A DNA stretch of 64,000 nucleotides, taken from contig NZ_WTUW01000009.1 of the NCBI RefSeq assembly GCF_009882915.1, forward strand, positions 372,001 to 436,000. The letters are read 5' to 3'. Positions 1-8,211 of this stretch are shown here, piece after piece (positions within the stretch are counted from its first letter, which is position 1; each line of letters begins with the position of its first letter). Source of the DNA: Sneathiella litorea. Its GTDB lineage: Bacteria > Pseudomonadota > Alphaproteobacteria > Sneathiellales > Sneathiellaceae. A program made the position numbers and the translations under genes. The notes beneath the pieces were generated by a model. It was not told the DNA's origin. It did not search any database and was given only the letters and a program-made list of their open reading frames with translations.

Positions 1-748
1 TTCCACCGCTCAGGGCGGTCAGGTTAAATATCAGCAAGCAAGCTGCCATGGCGAAAGGTGCAAAAAGGCTGACCGGCATTTTAACCCGATTGATCAGCAG
101 TGCCGTGATAAAGCCACCCAGGATACCGGCCACCAACCCAAGGCCCAGCTGCTGCGCCAACTGCGGCAGGAAGGAAATAAAGGTCGCCGCATCCATCGCC
201 AGTTCATTGTCGACAATCGTTACCATTGTTATGGTCAGGAAAATGGCCATGGGATCATTGATCCCCGCCTCAACCATCAACGTCTCGCCAAGCCCGTCCT
301 TCAATTGGATATTACGCTGGCGCAGTAGCAAAAAGGTTGCCGCGGCATCGGTGGAGCCAACAACCGCCCCGAGCAGCAGACTGAGGGCGAGCGGTACAGA
401 AAACAGGAAGTTAATCAACAGGCCAACGATAAAGGTTGTGGCAATCACCCCAACGACTGCCAGCATCAGGGAGGGCATCCCCGCCTTCTTGAAACTTGCC
501 CGCGTGGTATCCAGTCCGCCGGAAAACAGGATCAGAGCCAGCGCGATCGACCCGATGTCATAGGCAAAAGTGAAATCATCGAACTGAACTCCACCAATTC
601 CGTTCTCCCCCATCATCATTCCAATGAAGAGGAAGAGGAGCAAAAACGGTGCCCCTAACCGATCGGCGACAGGAGTTAACAGGCACCCAACAAGAAAGAG
701 AAAAGAGACAAATACCAGTATTACCTCAATCGACGTGAGTAACTCCAT
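1..748 (-). CDS. CPA1-type cation:proton antiporter (NhaP/CvrA-like), 3' end cut by window
   Basis: Translating the minus strand from the ATG at 748 gives an uninterrupted, very hydrophobic protein that runs off the left edge, about 249 residues visible. It starts MELLTSIEVILVFVSFLF and shows repeated membrane segments. A stretch reading EAGINDPMAIF carries the Asn-Asp pair typical of the CPA1 ion-binding site, and FSGGLDTT is a family signature. CPA1 proteins exchange Na+ or K+ for H+ across the inner membrane, supporting pH and ion balance. The visible half resembles the NhaP2/CvrA potassium/proton antiporters more than NhaA, but the C-terminal regulatory domain that would settle the subtype is outside the window. 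A terminator at 793-823 separates it from the gene upstream, so it probably has its own promoter. Confidence 0.85.
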   Translation of the reverse strand, partial: MELLTSIEVILVFVSFLFLVGCLLTPVADRLGAPFLLLFLFIGMMMGENGIGGVQFDDFTFAYDIGSIALALILFSGGLDTTRASFKKAGMPSLMLAVVGVIATTFIVGLLINFLFSVPLALSLLLGAVVGSTDAAATFLLLRQRNIQLKDGLGETLMVEAGINDPMAIFLTITMVTIVDNELAMDAATFISFLPQLAQQLGLGLVAGILGGFITALLINRVKMPVSLFAPFAMAACLLIFNLTALSGG

Positions 749-792
749 TAACACTCCATTTCTTAGAAAAATCCGATAATAGCAGATTACAG

Positions 793-823
793 AAAAAAGG
801 CGCCGCCGTAAATCAGCGACGCC
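793..823 (-). terminator. Rho-independent terminator of the 852-1877 oxidoreductase
   Basis: On the minus strand GGCGTCGC (823-816) pairs with GCGGCGCC (806-799), with one T-G wobble, and a run of T residues follows. It lies about 30 bases past the oxidoreductase stop codon and before the antiporter start. Confidence 0.7.
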
Positions 824-851
824 CTCTAAATGTCAGTATTTATTATAAAAT

Positions 852-1877
852 CTAGTCTTCAATGATTTTTAGGACCAATTTCCCGGTATTCTCTCCCTTG
901 AAAAGCTTGAGCAGGACCGCGGGAAAATTCTCTATGCCTGTTTCCACCTGCGTACGGAACTTAAGGTTGCCTTGCCCATACCAGGTCGCCAGTTCCTTTA
1001 CACCCTCGCCATAACGCGTGACATAGTCAAAGACGACGAAGCCTTCCATGCGGGCATGATGGACCAGGAGGTTGATATAATTCTGCGGCCCGCGCATTGG
1101 TGTCGTGTTGTTATACTGCGAAATGGCGCCGCATATAACGATTCGGGCATGGCGGTTGATCCGGGCGAGCGCTATATCGAGAATTTCGCCACCCACATTA
1201 TCGAAATAGACATCAACACCGGCTTTAAGCGGCTCTTTCAAATCCTGCAGGAAACTGTCCGACTTGTAATCGAGACAGGCATCGAAGCCGAGTTCATCGA
1301 CGACATAGGCGCATTTATCTGGCCCGCCCGCGATACCGACAGCGCGTGCGCCCTTGATCTTGGCGATCTGACCGACAAGAGAGCCAACGGCACCGGCGGC
1401 ACCAGAGACAAGGACCGTGTCCCCTTCCTTCACCGCACCGACGTCGAGCAAGCCGAAATAGGCAGTGAGACCCGGCATGCCAAGGCCGCCCAGATAAGTT
1501 TCAATCGGTGCCAGCTTTGGATCGACCTTGGTCAGGTCCTTGGCAAGCGCCTTGCCATATTGTTGAATACCGAGCATGCCACTCACGAAATCACCGGCTT
1601 TGAAGTCGGGGCTGTTAGAGGCAACCACCTCGCCCACCGTGCCGGCGCGCATCACCTCGCCGATCTTGACCGGCGGGATATAGGACCGCCCTTCGTTCAT
1701 CCAGCCGCGCATGGCGGGATCGAGGGAGGCATAGTGAATTTTCACAAGTACTTCATCGGCACCGATTTCCGGCAGCGCTTCGGTCGTAAACTCCCAGTCG
1801 CTATCTTTCGGCACACCAACCGGGCGGGCGGCAAGACGATATTGCTTGTTCATAGTTGACATGTCATTTTCCGTCAT
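852..1877 (-). CDS. NADP-dependent MDR-family oxidoreductase (CurA / 2-alkenal reductase type)
   Basis: This 341-residue protein is a zinc-independent medium-chain dehydrogenase/reductase. The N-terminal GroES-like part (PVGVPKDSDWEF...) is followed by a Rossmann nucleotide-binding motif GAAGAVGSLVGQIAK around residue 160. The typical zinc-ligand pattern of alcohol dehydrogenases is absent, as in leukotriene B4 12-hydroxydehydrogenase and bacterial CurA/YncB relatives, which reduce alpha,beta-unsaturated carbonyls with NADPH. The length (about 340) is normal for the family. Three in-frame starts are possible (1877, 1862, 1853); 1877 follows ACAGAGA, so I kept it, but 1853 (MNKQYRLAARP) fits the family N-terminus equally well. 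It is a single-gene unit with its own terminator. The substrate is unknown. Confidence 0.88.
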   Translation of the reverse strand: MTENDMSTMNKQYRLAARPVGVPKDSDWEFTTEALPEIGADEVLVKIHYASLDPAMRGWMNEGRSYIPPVKIGEVMRAGTVGEVVASNSPDFKAGDFVSGMLGIQQYGKALAKDLTKVDPKLAPIETYLGGLGMPGLTAYFGLLDVGAVKEGDTVLVSGAAGAVGSLVGQIAKIKGARAVGIAGGPDKCAYVVDELGFDACLDYKSDSFLQDLKEPLKAGVDVYFDNVGGEILDIALARINRHARIVICGAISQYNNTTPMRGPQNYINLLVHHARMEGFVVFDYVTRYGEGVKELATWYGQGNLKFRTQVETGIENFPAVLLKLFKGENTGKLVLKIIED

Positions 1878-1950
1878 TCTCTGTATGTGTAATCTGCGCC
1901 TCTAACAGATATGGATACAACCACGGAAAACAAGCAACGTCGCCCCGAAA

Positions 1951-1980
1951 AAGAAAAGCCGGGCTGAACCCGGCTTTCTT
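1951..1980 (-). terminator. Rho-independent terminator of the lipoprotein/M48 operon
   Basis: AAAGCCGGG (1955-1963) and CCCGGCTTT (1969-1977) form a perfect 9-bp stem with a 5-base loop. On the minus strand it is followed by TCTTTTTC, just past the stop of the last operon gene. It is nearly identical to the hairpin at 4906-4928. Confidence 0.85.
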
Positions 1981-2000
1981 GCTTGACCGCATCTGGATGG

Positions 2001-2576
2001 TTAAGCGTCGCCGCTAACTTTTATGGATTGGACAACGCTGTCAAAATAAGGCCGCCGTTCTTCATAGTAATGAGTTTCCCGGGCCGCGAAAAAGACCGCC
2101 ATTAACTTGCCGTTTATGGTCGCGAACAGGAGATTGCCCTTGAAATCCGATCCTTCTTTGGACGACAGATTGAGATCAATCAGATATCCCTCCCTATTGC
2201 CAAACGACGCCGGTTGGAGATTACCGATGAAAGTCGGCGTTGCCGGCGTCAGGGAGAAGCCGTTCCGAACCAACTCGACAATTTCTTCCGGTGTCATGTC
2301 GGAACGGAAAGTTCCCGCGCGTTCCTCATTCCCGGCAGGAAAGACGAATGGCAATTTCTCCCCATCCGATATCGGGGCCCAGAACTCCACTCTTTCCAGT
2401 ATGGGCCCGTCCTGCGTCCACATGACGGATTTATCGGTCTTCAACTCATTGATATATTCCGATGTCACCACCGAATAGCTGTTCCACATAGAGCTATGAC
2501 CCGTTTGCTTAAGCTGGAAGGTCGGTGCACAGCTGGCTATCGTCAGGGTAAGCAGCAGGATGATAATATGTCTCAT
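2001..2576 (-). CDS. Putative lipoprotein of unknown function, third gene of M48 operon
   Basis: A 191-residue protein with a short hydrophobic leader ending in a lipobox (LTIASC, Cys16), so it is probably lipidated and exported. The mature part contains a stretch (SDMTPEEIVELVRNGF) that looks like a structured alpha/beta segment, and the end (YFDSVVQSIKV) resembles the last helix of many small periplasmic domains. I do not recognise a named family. Its start overlaps the stop of the M48 protease gene by 4 bases (ATGA), so the two are probably translationally coupled and made together. It may help recruit substrates for, or regulate, the protease; that is inference from position only. The operon ends at the terminator 1951-1980. 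Confidence 0.75.
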   Translation of the reverse strand: MRHIIILLLTLTIASCAPTFQLKQTGHSSMWNSYSVVTSEYINELKTDKSVMWTQDGPILERVEFWAPISDGEKLPFVFPAGNEERAGTFRSDMTPEEIVELVRNGFSLTPATPTFIGNLQPASFGNREGYLIDLNLSSKEGSDFKGNLLFATINGKLMAVFFAARETHYYEERRPYFDSVVQSIKVSGDA

Positions 2577-3739
2577 GATTGCCTCAATTGCTTGATGTAG
2601 GACTCGACCAGGAAACGATCTGACGCCTCCGGATAGCGAGCGAGGTAAATTTCGAAATACTCAATAGCCTTGTCGTCTTCTTTCTGGCGCTTGGCGACAA
2701 GACCAAGGTTCTTATATGTTCTGGCGGGCGCCCCCGCGGACTCCGCCGCCTTGAGATAGGCGTCCTTTGCCTTATCGAGATCGCCCTCTTTGCTTCGTCT
2801 CCGGTATACATCGCCGCGATAAAAATCGAGTGCCGCCGGGTTAAACTCCCGCTTTTCCAGGTTGTCGATGACAAATAGCGTCTCTTCATATGATCCTGTA
2901 TCGATCAGGTCCTCAACCCAGCCTTGCCATCGGGCATCAACAAGTTCGCGAAATTTTTCGTCACCTCTTTGCTGCGCCTGAAGCGTGCGTTCCGGATAGG
3001 CTTCCGCTCTTGACTTCAGGTTCTCAACCCGATCCTCGGCCGGCGGGTGTGACGCAAAAAAGATGGCCGTAGACTCACGATCTCCCGCTTCCGCCTCGCC
3101 TTTTATCTTCTCCCAAAGCCGCCCGGCCTCCGCCGGATCATAACCGGCGCCATAAATGTAATCCTGCCCGATTTCATCTGCTTCATTTTCCAGTTCTCGC
3201 GAATATGCCTGAATGGAGCCCGCGGCGCTAAGACCCGCAGCAAGGCCAACAAAGCCATATCCGATACCGCCCGTGGCGATCGAGAAAAAGGCTAGAAAAT
3301 CTGTTGTATTCCGCGCGCTGTTCCACATCTTGATGGAATGGCGTTTCTTGTAATGGGCCAACTCATGCGCGAGGACCGTTGCGAGTTGCGCCTCGTTCTC
3401 CACCCGCAACAATAATCCCGTCCAGACCTGCATAACACCATTCGGCGCCATGGATGCGTTGAAATGGGGGATTTTGACAATATAGAGACGTATATCCGGG
3501 CATATTTTCTCTGCCAGGCGGCAGACAATACCATCAAGATAGTCATGCAGTTCAGGATCCTTGATAATCAAGGCGCTGGCGGCGAAACTTCGTTCCGCCT
3601 CGTCCATCTTCATGCGCAGGCCGGCCTCTACGGTGTTCAGCTCCGGTTCGTCACCCGGCTTCACATCACCGATCGGACCAGTGCCCGCACAGGCCGAAAC
3701 CAGTAAACCCAACCCAATGACGGCCTTGCCAAGCTTCAT
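2573..3739 (-). CDS. M48-family metalloprotease lipoprotein with TPR-like C-terminus
   Basis: A 388-residue zinc metallopeptidase. A signal peptide ends in a lipobox (LLVSAC, Cys17). The peptidase domain carries HELAH at residues 125-129, and the third zinc ligand is probably Glu184 in the motif ELENEAD, the usual M48 arrangement. After the catalytic domain (to about residue 245) the C-terminal third is helical with TPR-like character (DKAKDAYLKAAESAG, then KAIEYFEIYLARYPEA). This layout resembles the BepA/LoiP group that monitors outer-membrane protein assembly in gammaproteobacteria. It overlaps the genes on both sides by 4 bases. A periplasmic quality-control role is inferred from the family and from the two flanking lipoprotein genes, not shown. 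Confidence 0.85.
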   Translation of the reverse strand: MKLGKAVIGLGLLVSACAGTGPIGDVKPGDEPELNTVEAGLRMKMDEAERSFAASALIIKDPELHDYLDGIVCRLAEKICPDIRLYIVKIPHFNASMAPNGVMQVWTGLLLRVENEAQLATVLAHELAHYKKRHSIKMWNSARNTTDFLAFFSIATGGIGYGFVGLAAGLSAAGSIQAYSRELENEADEIGQDYIYGAGYDPAEAGRLWEKIKGEAEAGDRESTAIFFASHPPAEDRVENLKSRAEAYPERTLQAQQRGDEKFRELVDARWQGWVEDLIDTGSYEETLFVIDNLEKREFNPAALDFYRGDVYRRRSKEGDLDKAKDAYLKAAESAGAPARTYKNLGLVAKRQKEDDKAIEYFEIYLARYPEASDRFLVESYIKQLRQS

Positions 3740-4803
3740 AAAGGAATATCTTCCAATAGATTTTCTGTTGCATCGAAAGCGGGCTCAAAGGTGCGAAGAT
3801 CACCGCCGCCCGAGACCAGACGGTTATACCACAGGATATTCCCGGTCTCGAGATCTACCAGCGAGATAAATCCGACCTGTTGACCGCCCGGTATTCCAAC
3901 CCCCAGAATTGCGGCAGCCAGAAACTGGGCAGCAACGCGCGATCCGCTTGAATAGGAATCGCGCATATAAACGAAGACCCCAAGATCTGCCCCATACGCC
4001 TTTTTCAGGTCCTGCGCCGTTTTACCCAGCTTCCAGTTAAAACTACCGTCCTTTTTTGTCGGCAGTTGAAAGAGCGTGTTGTACTGATACAGAAAGATTG
4101 ATTTTCCAACATCCTCATGCAGATCTATCAGATCCTGCGCTGTCTCTGTCGGGACAAGTTGCGCGTCGTCGGAGTGGATGGCCACGCCATAGCCCATATC
4201 CGTGAAGTACTGCGCCATGAATTCGGTGACGTAGCCCTTGGCCGTCGATGTCCAAAGGGCATTCGGCTCCGTCAGCCCGCCGGCTGTAAGCAGACTCAAC
4301 TCCACATCCGGCGTCATGATCAGGATCTTTTTCCCGTCTAACCCGCCGTCTATCTTTTTGCCAACAAGCTTTAATGTCTCATCGCTAAGTTCTACTTCCC
4401 CAATAATATTTTCTGCTGGACTGGCACTGGTCCCGGGCCTGCTTTCACCAGATATGTTATTGGCATTTGTCGCAGCATTTATACGAACCGGAACACAGTC
4501 TGTGTCCGTTTCACATAGCCAGATCTCTTTACCAAATCCTGGCAGCATCTTGATGCGAACTTCGTTTCCGGCTCCTATTTCACCTTCCGTCACTTCTTTT
4601 ACAGGCCGATTTGTTGGTGCGGAGCCTTCATTCATATCCCGAACCTCAGAGAGGGTCAGCGTTTCTCCACCGGACGACGTGGCGACCTTACCTGCACCAC
4701 CGCTATTCGCGGTCATGCTTTCGGTAAAGGTAGGCGCGCAAGCGGATAACATGACTAGAAGAGTGGAAATTGTAAAAAGAGAGGAAACCCGAGAAAGTAA
4801 CAT
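3736..4803 (-). CDS. Putative lipoprotein of unknown function, first gene of M48 operon
   Basis: The open frame begins at 4857, but the ATG at 4803 gives a normal lipoprotein leader (MLLSRVSSLFTISTLLVMLSAC), so I start there (355 residues). The N-terminal 150 residues are Ser/Thr/Gly-rich and low in complexity. The C-terminal two thirds look folded: a segment beginning KILIMTPDVELSLLTAGG, a membrane-adjacent stretch AAQFLAAAILGVGIPGG, and a beta-rich end (GFISLVDLETGNILWYNRL). The end resembles domains of envelope lipoproteins that assemble or bind nucleotide-free partners, but I cannot name the family. It overlaps the M48 gene by 4 bases and leads the operon. Function unknown. Confidence 0.72.
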   Translation of the reverse strand: MLLSRVSSLFTISTLLVMLSACAPTFTESMTANSGGAGKVATSSGGETLTLSEVRDMNEGSAPTNRPVKEVTEGEIGAGNEVRIKMLPGFGKEIWLCETDTDCVPVRINAATNANNISGESRPGTSASPAENIIGEVELSDETLKLVGKKIDGGLDGKKILIMTPDVELSLLTAGGLTEPNALWTSTAKGYVTEFMAQYFTDMGYGVAIHSDDAQLVPTETAQDLIDLHEDVGKSIFLYQYNTLFQLPTKKDGSFNWKLGKTAQDLKKAYGADLGVFVYMRDSYSSGSRVAAQFLAAAILGVGIPGGQQVGFISLVDLETGNILWYNRLVSGGGDLRTFEPAFDATENLLEDIPL

Positions 4804-4905
4804 TGGACGACACCTAAATCTATTTTTTAGGGATTTTAAAACGTCCTGCGTAAACAATCAACACTTTGAATGTGTGAATTTTCTCGTGGCCATTGAGTAG
4901 AAAAG

Positions 4906-4928
4906 AAAGCCGGGCTGGACCCGGCTTT
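4906..4928 (-). terminator. Rho-independent terminator of the acyl-CoA ligase gene
   Basis: AAAGCCGGG (4906-4914) and CCCGGCTTT (4920-4928) form a 9-bp stem with loop CTGGA. On the minus strand it is followed by TCTTTTCT. It differs by one loop base from the hairpin at 1955-1977. Confidence 0.82.
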
Positions 4929-4947
4929 CCTTGCAGTTAATGCCCGA

Positions 4948-6585
4948 TCAGGCTGTTGGCAGTTTGTAGTCCTTGAAGTCCTCACGGAGCTTGGTCTTCA
5001 AGAGCTTGCCTGTCGCCGTATGCGGGAGCTCTTCAACGAAGACGACATCATCCGGGAGCTGCCATTTGGCGAGTGTGCTTTCCAGATGCTTGATCACGTC
5101 GTCGCGGGATACAGAATGGTCCTTTTCCTTCACCGCTATGACAAGTGGCCGTTCATCCCATTTCGGATGAGGAATGGCAATTACGGCGGCCTCGACTATA
5201 CCGGGGCAACCCAAAGCCTCGTTCTCGACATCAATGGAGGAGATCCATTCACCGCCGGACTTGATCACATCCTTGGAACGGTCGGTGATCTGCATATAAC
5301 CGTCCGGATCTATGGTGCCCACATCTCCGGTGGTGAACCAGCCATCTTCATCCAGAACCTCACCGCCCTCACCCTTGAAATAACCGTTAGTAATCCAGGG
5401 ACCCCGGACCTTCAGGTCGCCAAAGGCAACACCGTCGCGTGGCAGTTCCTTTCCATCATCCCCGGTGATTTTTAGTTCAACCCCGTAAACAGTCCGTCCC
5501 TGTTTGACACGGATATCTGTTCTTTGCTTCTCGGAAAGGTTTTCGTGCTTTTTGAGGAGGTTGCCGGTGGTGCCAAGGGGACTGGTCTCCGTCATGCCCC
5601 AGGCGTGGATCACCTCAACCCCATGTCCCTCGACAAAGGTATCAATCATCGAACGTGGCGCCGCGGAGCCGCCAATCACTGTCCGCTGCATGGTTGAGAA
5701 TTTAAGGTTATTCTCCTTCACATAGCCAAGCAGCATCATCCAGATTGTTGGCACACCGGCAGAGAGCGTCACGCCTTCTGCTTCCATCAGTTCATAGAGC
5801 GAGGCACCGTCCATTGCCGCGCCCGGCATCACCATTTTCGCACCACACATAGCGGCTGCGTAAGGCAGGCCCCAGGCATTGGCATGGAACATCGGCACCA
5901 CAGCAAGGATGGAATCCCGGTTGCTTACGCCAAGGCCGTCATTGGTGCAGACGCAGAAACTATGCAGGACCGTTGAACGGTTGGCATAGAGCACGCCCTT
6001 TGGGTTGCCCGTCGTACCGGAGGTATAACAGAGGGAGCAGGCCGTCATTTCATCGAACTGCGGCCAGGCATAATCGCCATCTTCCGCCTCCACCAGGGTT
6101 TCGTAGCAGAGCAGATTGTCAAGGCTGCTGTCGGGCATATGGGCCTCATCCGTCATGATGATAAAGCCCTTCACATTCGTGAGGTGATCCTTCAATGCCT
6201 CGATCAGTGGCACAAATGTCAGATCAACAAAGATGTACTTATCTTCAGCGTGATTGACGATGTAGGCGATCTGCTCAGGGAAAAGCCGCGGGTTGATTGT
6301 ATGGCAGACGGCGCCCATGCCAGACACACCGAAATAAATCTCCATATGCCGGTAACCGTTCCACGCAATCGTGCCGATCCGGTCGCCCAACTCAACGCCA
6401 AGCCTGCCCAGTGCCTGCGCCAGCTTTTTCGCACGCAAGTTTACGTTGCGATAATTAGTACGGTGGATTGGCCCCTCAACGGTGCGCGAGACAATCTCCA
6501 CATCGCCATGATTAAGACCAGAATATTCGATTAAAGAAGAGATCAGCAACGGCCGATCCTGCATAAGACCTAGCATTAAGTTCAT
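4948..6585 (-). CDS. Long-chain fatty-acid--CoA ligase (ANL superfamily)
   Basis: An adenylate-forming enzyme that activates a carboxylic acid as acyl-AMP and transfers it to CoA. The core ATP motif is visible as [11 protein letters not shown]; downstream are the family's adenine-binding GMTETSPLG, the hinge [21 protein letters not shown] and the C-terminal lysine motif [11 protein letters not shown]. The open frame extends to 6642, but family proteins begin near [14 protein letters not shown], so I start at 6585 (545 residues); the ATG at 6576 is equally possible. Residues match the medium/long-chain FadD3-like group, but the chain length of the substrate cannot be read from sequence. The gene is divergent from the hypothetical/sterol-desaturase pair and stands alone. 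Confidence 0.9.
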   Translation of the reverse strand: MNLMLGLMQDRPLLISSLIEYSGLNHGDVEIVSRTVEGPIHRTNYRNVNLRAKKLAQALGRLGVELGDRIGTIAWNGYRHMEIYFGVSGMGAVCHTINPRLFPEQIAYIVNHAEDKYIFVDLTFVPLIEALKDHLTNVKGFIIMTDEAHMPDSSLDNLLCYETLVEAEDGDYAWPQFDEMTACSLCYTSGTTGNPKGVLYANRSTVLHSFCVCTNDGLGVSNRDSILAVVPMFHANAWGLPYAAAMCGAKMVMPGAAMDGASLYELMEAEGVTLSAGVPTIWMMLLGYVKENNLKFSTMQRTVIGGSAAPRSMIDTFVEGHGVEVIHAWGMTETSPLGTTGNLLKKHENLSEKQRTDIRVKQGRTVYGVELKITGDDGKELPRDGVAFGDLKVRGPWITNGYFKGEGGEVLDEDGWFTTGDVGTIDPDGYMQITDRSKDVIKSGGEWISSIDVENEALGCPGIVEAAVIAIPHPKWDERPLVIAVKEKDHSVSRDDVIKHLESTLAKWQLPDDVVFVEELPHTATGKLLKTKLREDFKDYKLPTA

Positions 6586-6800
6586 CCCATTTTGGTTATT
6601 TGTTAGACTATTAAAGTCAGCATAAAACTGCACTCGCGTCACGTAAAGACCCTTTGAGATTCGTGATAATTTACTGCGCGATCAAGACCTTTACGTAGGG
6701 GATTGGCGAAGTTAACGCGATTGAATACCCTGAAATTTGTTAAACCGCGGTAATTTTTGTATCAATAGCGCAGAAAACAAAGAATCAAGGAACACCGGGA

Positions 6801-7229
6801 ATGGCTATTGATCCGCTGATCCTCCTGCCCGCGTCCGCGCTCGCAGTGCTGTTTGTGATCCTTTTTATCCGGCTGGTTGCTGGCCCGCGCGAGGCATACC
6901 TTACACCGGAGAGGCTGGCTGCATTCCTGAGCGATCAGGAGCCGGACGACAAAATCGTCAGTTCCGTCATCAGCGGCGATAAAAGATATGCTCTGGTCCA
7001 CTGGCAGAACGGTAAAGGGATCGGACTGGTGCGGAGTTTCGGGAACAAGTTGGTGCTGCAAATGCTGGGAAGAGAGATGCTGGAAAAATGTACATGGCGC
7101 GATAACGCTACTGTCCTCTATATCCCGCGTCAGGGGTTCGCCTTCCCGGCCGTCAAGTTCGCCTGTGATCCGTCAGATCTGGGAACACTGGAACAGTATC
7201 TGGACGGAGAGAATAATGCAGCTACCTGA
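6801..7229 (+). CDS. Conserved hypothetical protein with one N-terminal membrane helix
   Basis: A 142-residue protein. Residues 5-27 (PLILLPASALAVLFVILFIRL) form one membrane segment; the rest is soluble, mixed alpha/beta, and ends acidic. There is no motif I recognise. The start ATG at 6801 follows AGGAACACCGGGA. Its last 14 bases overlap the start of the sterol desaturase gene, so the two are probably cotranscribed and their products may sit in the same membrane. A role as a partner of the desaturase is possible but unsupported beyond gene order. Confidence 0.72.
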   Translation: MAIDPLILLPASALAVLFVILFIRLVAGPREAYLTPERLAAFLSDQEPDDKIVSSVISGDKRYALVHWQNGKGIGLVRSFGNKLVLQMLGREMLEKCTWRDNATVLYIPRQGFAFPAVKFACDPSDLGTLEQYLDGENNAAT

Positions 7230-8127
7230 TCCGGTCACTTTCGCTATCCCGGCCTTTGTCCTTTTGATCCTGATCGAGGCGGTTATCGGCCGCTATGCGC
7301 CGAAGAAATCCAATTACGAGATGCGGGACAGCGCCGCCTCCCTGTTGATGGGGCTTGGTAATTTTGCCATCGGCCTGATCAATTTCGGGATTGTCGGCGG
7401 GGTCTCTCTCTGGGTTTATCAGTACCGCCTGTTTGACATCGGCTACACATGGTGGGCCTTTGTCCTGATCCTGTTCGCCGAGGATTTCGTCTATTACTGG
7501 TTCCACCGCCTCAGCCATGAGCATCGCATCTGGTGGGCGGCGCATATCAATCATCACTCCTCGCAATATTATAACCTGACCACCGCACTACGCCAGACTT
7601 GGACCGGCGCATTTATCGGCACCTGGATACCCTGGCTGCTGCTATCCTTCATCGGCTTTCCACTTGCGCTGATCCTTTTCCAGAAGGGGGTCAGCCTCGT
7701 CTACCAGTTCTGGATCCATACCGAGGCCATCGACAGAATGTGGAAACCGGTTGAGGCGGTGATGAACACCCCGTCCCATCACCGGGTGCATCATGCGACC
7801 AACCCCAGATATCTCGATGCCAACTACGCCGGGATTTTTATCATCTGGGACAAGCTGTTCGGCACCTTCGTCCCCGAAGACAAGGCCGAGCCCTGCCGCT
7901 ATGGTATCGTCAAGCAGATCGCGAGCTTTAATCCACTGATCATCGCCTTTCATGAATGGGCCGGGATCTTTACTGATCTTTTCCATGCAAAGAGCTTCAA
8001 GGCAGCCTTCATGTATATCTTTGGTCCGCCCGGCTGGAGCGAGGATGGCTCCCGCCTCACCTCCCGGATGATCAAGGAGCGGGAACGGACACGTCTTGCG
8101 GGCCAGACCGCAGATGCCGCAGATTGA
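7216..8127 (+). CDS. Sterol desaturase / fatty acid hydroxylase family membrane protein
   Basis: A 303-residue integral membrane di-iron enzyme. The three histidine clusters of the family are visible: HRLSHEHR, then HINHH, then HRVHH. Hydrophobic segments precede and lie between them. Family members hydroxylate or desaturate sterols, carotenoids or fatty acids at the membrane using O2 and two irons. A longer open frame exists upstream from 6988, but it runs through the previous gene out of phase and codes for Trp/Ser-rich nonsense, so I start at the ATG at 7216 (MQLPDPVTF). It overlaps the preceding gene by 14 bases. The substrate is unknown; an alphaproteobacterial lipid modification is the likeliest. 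Confidence 0.87.
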   Translation: MQLPDPVTFAIPAFVLLILIEAVIGRYAPKKSNYEMRDSAASLLMGLGNFAIGLINFGIVGGVSLWVYQYRLFDIGYTWWAFVLILFAEDFVYYWFHRLSHEHRIWWAAHINHHSSQYYNLTTALRQTWTGAFIGTWIPWLLLSFIGFPLALILFQKGVSLVYQFWIHTEAIDRMWKPVEAVMNTPSHHRVHHATNPRYLDANYAGIFIIWDKLFGTFVPEDKAEPCRYGIVKQIASFNPLIIAFHEWAGIFTDLFHAKSFKAAFMYIFGPPGWSEDGSRLTSRMIKERERTRLAGQTADAAD

Positions 8128-8211
8128 TATGCTTTACTGGCGCGGATAAATCATTAGACTGCGCGAAAATCAAGAATATAGACTTCCCGCCGACGCGAAA
8201 GGTTTCAAAAA

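Noticed and set aside
48-563. Plus-strand open frame of 171 codons at the left edge.
   Set aside because: It is the reverse of the antiporter gene, whose minus-strand translation gives repeated membrane helices and the Asn-Asp motif. The plus frame is Ser/Arg-rich and matches nothing.
972-1859. Plus-strand frame of 295 codons opposite the oxidoreductase.
   Set aside because: The minus-strand product has a Rossmann motif and family N-terminus; the plus frame has none and arises from GC-biased third positions.
6988-7215. Upstream extension of the desaturase open frame.
   Set aside because: It overlaps the previous gene out of phase and codes for a Trp/Ser/Cys-rich segment unlike the family. 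The internal ATG at 7216 is used.
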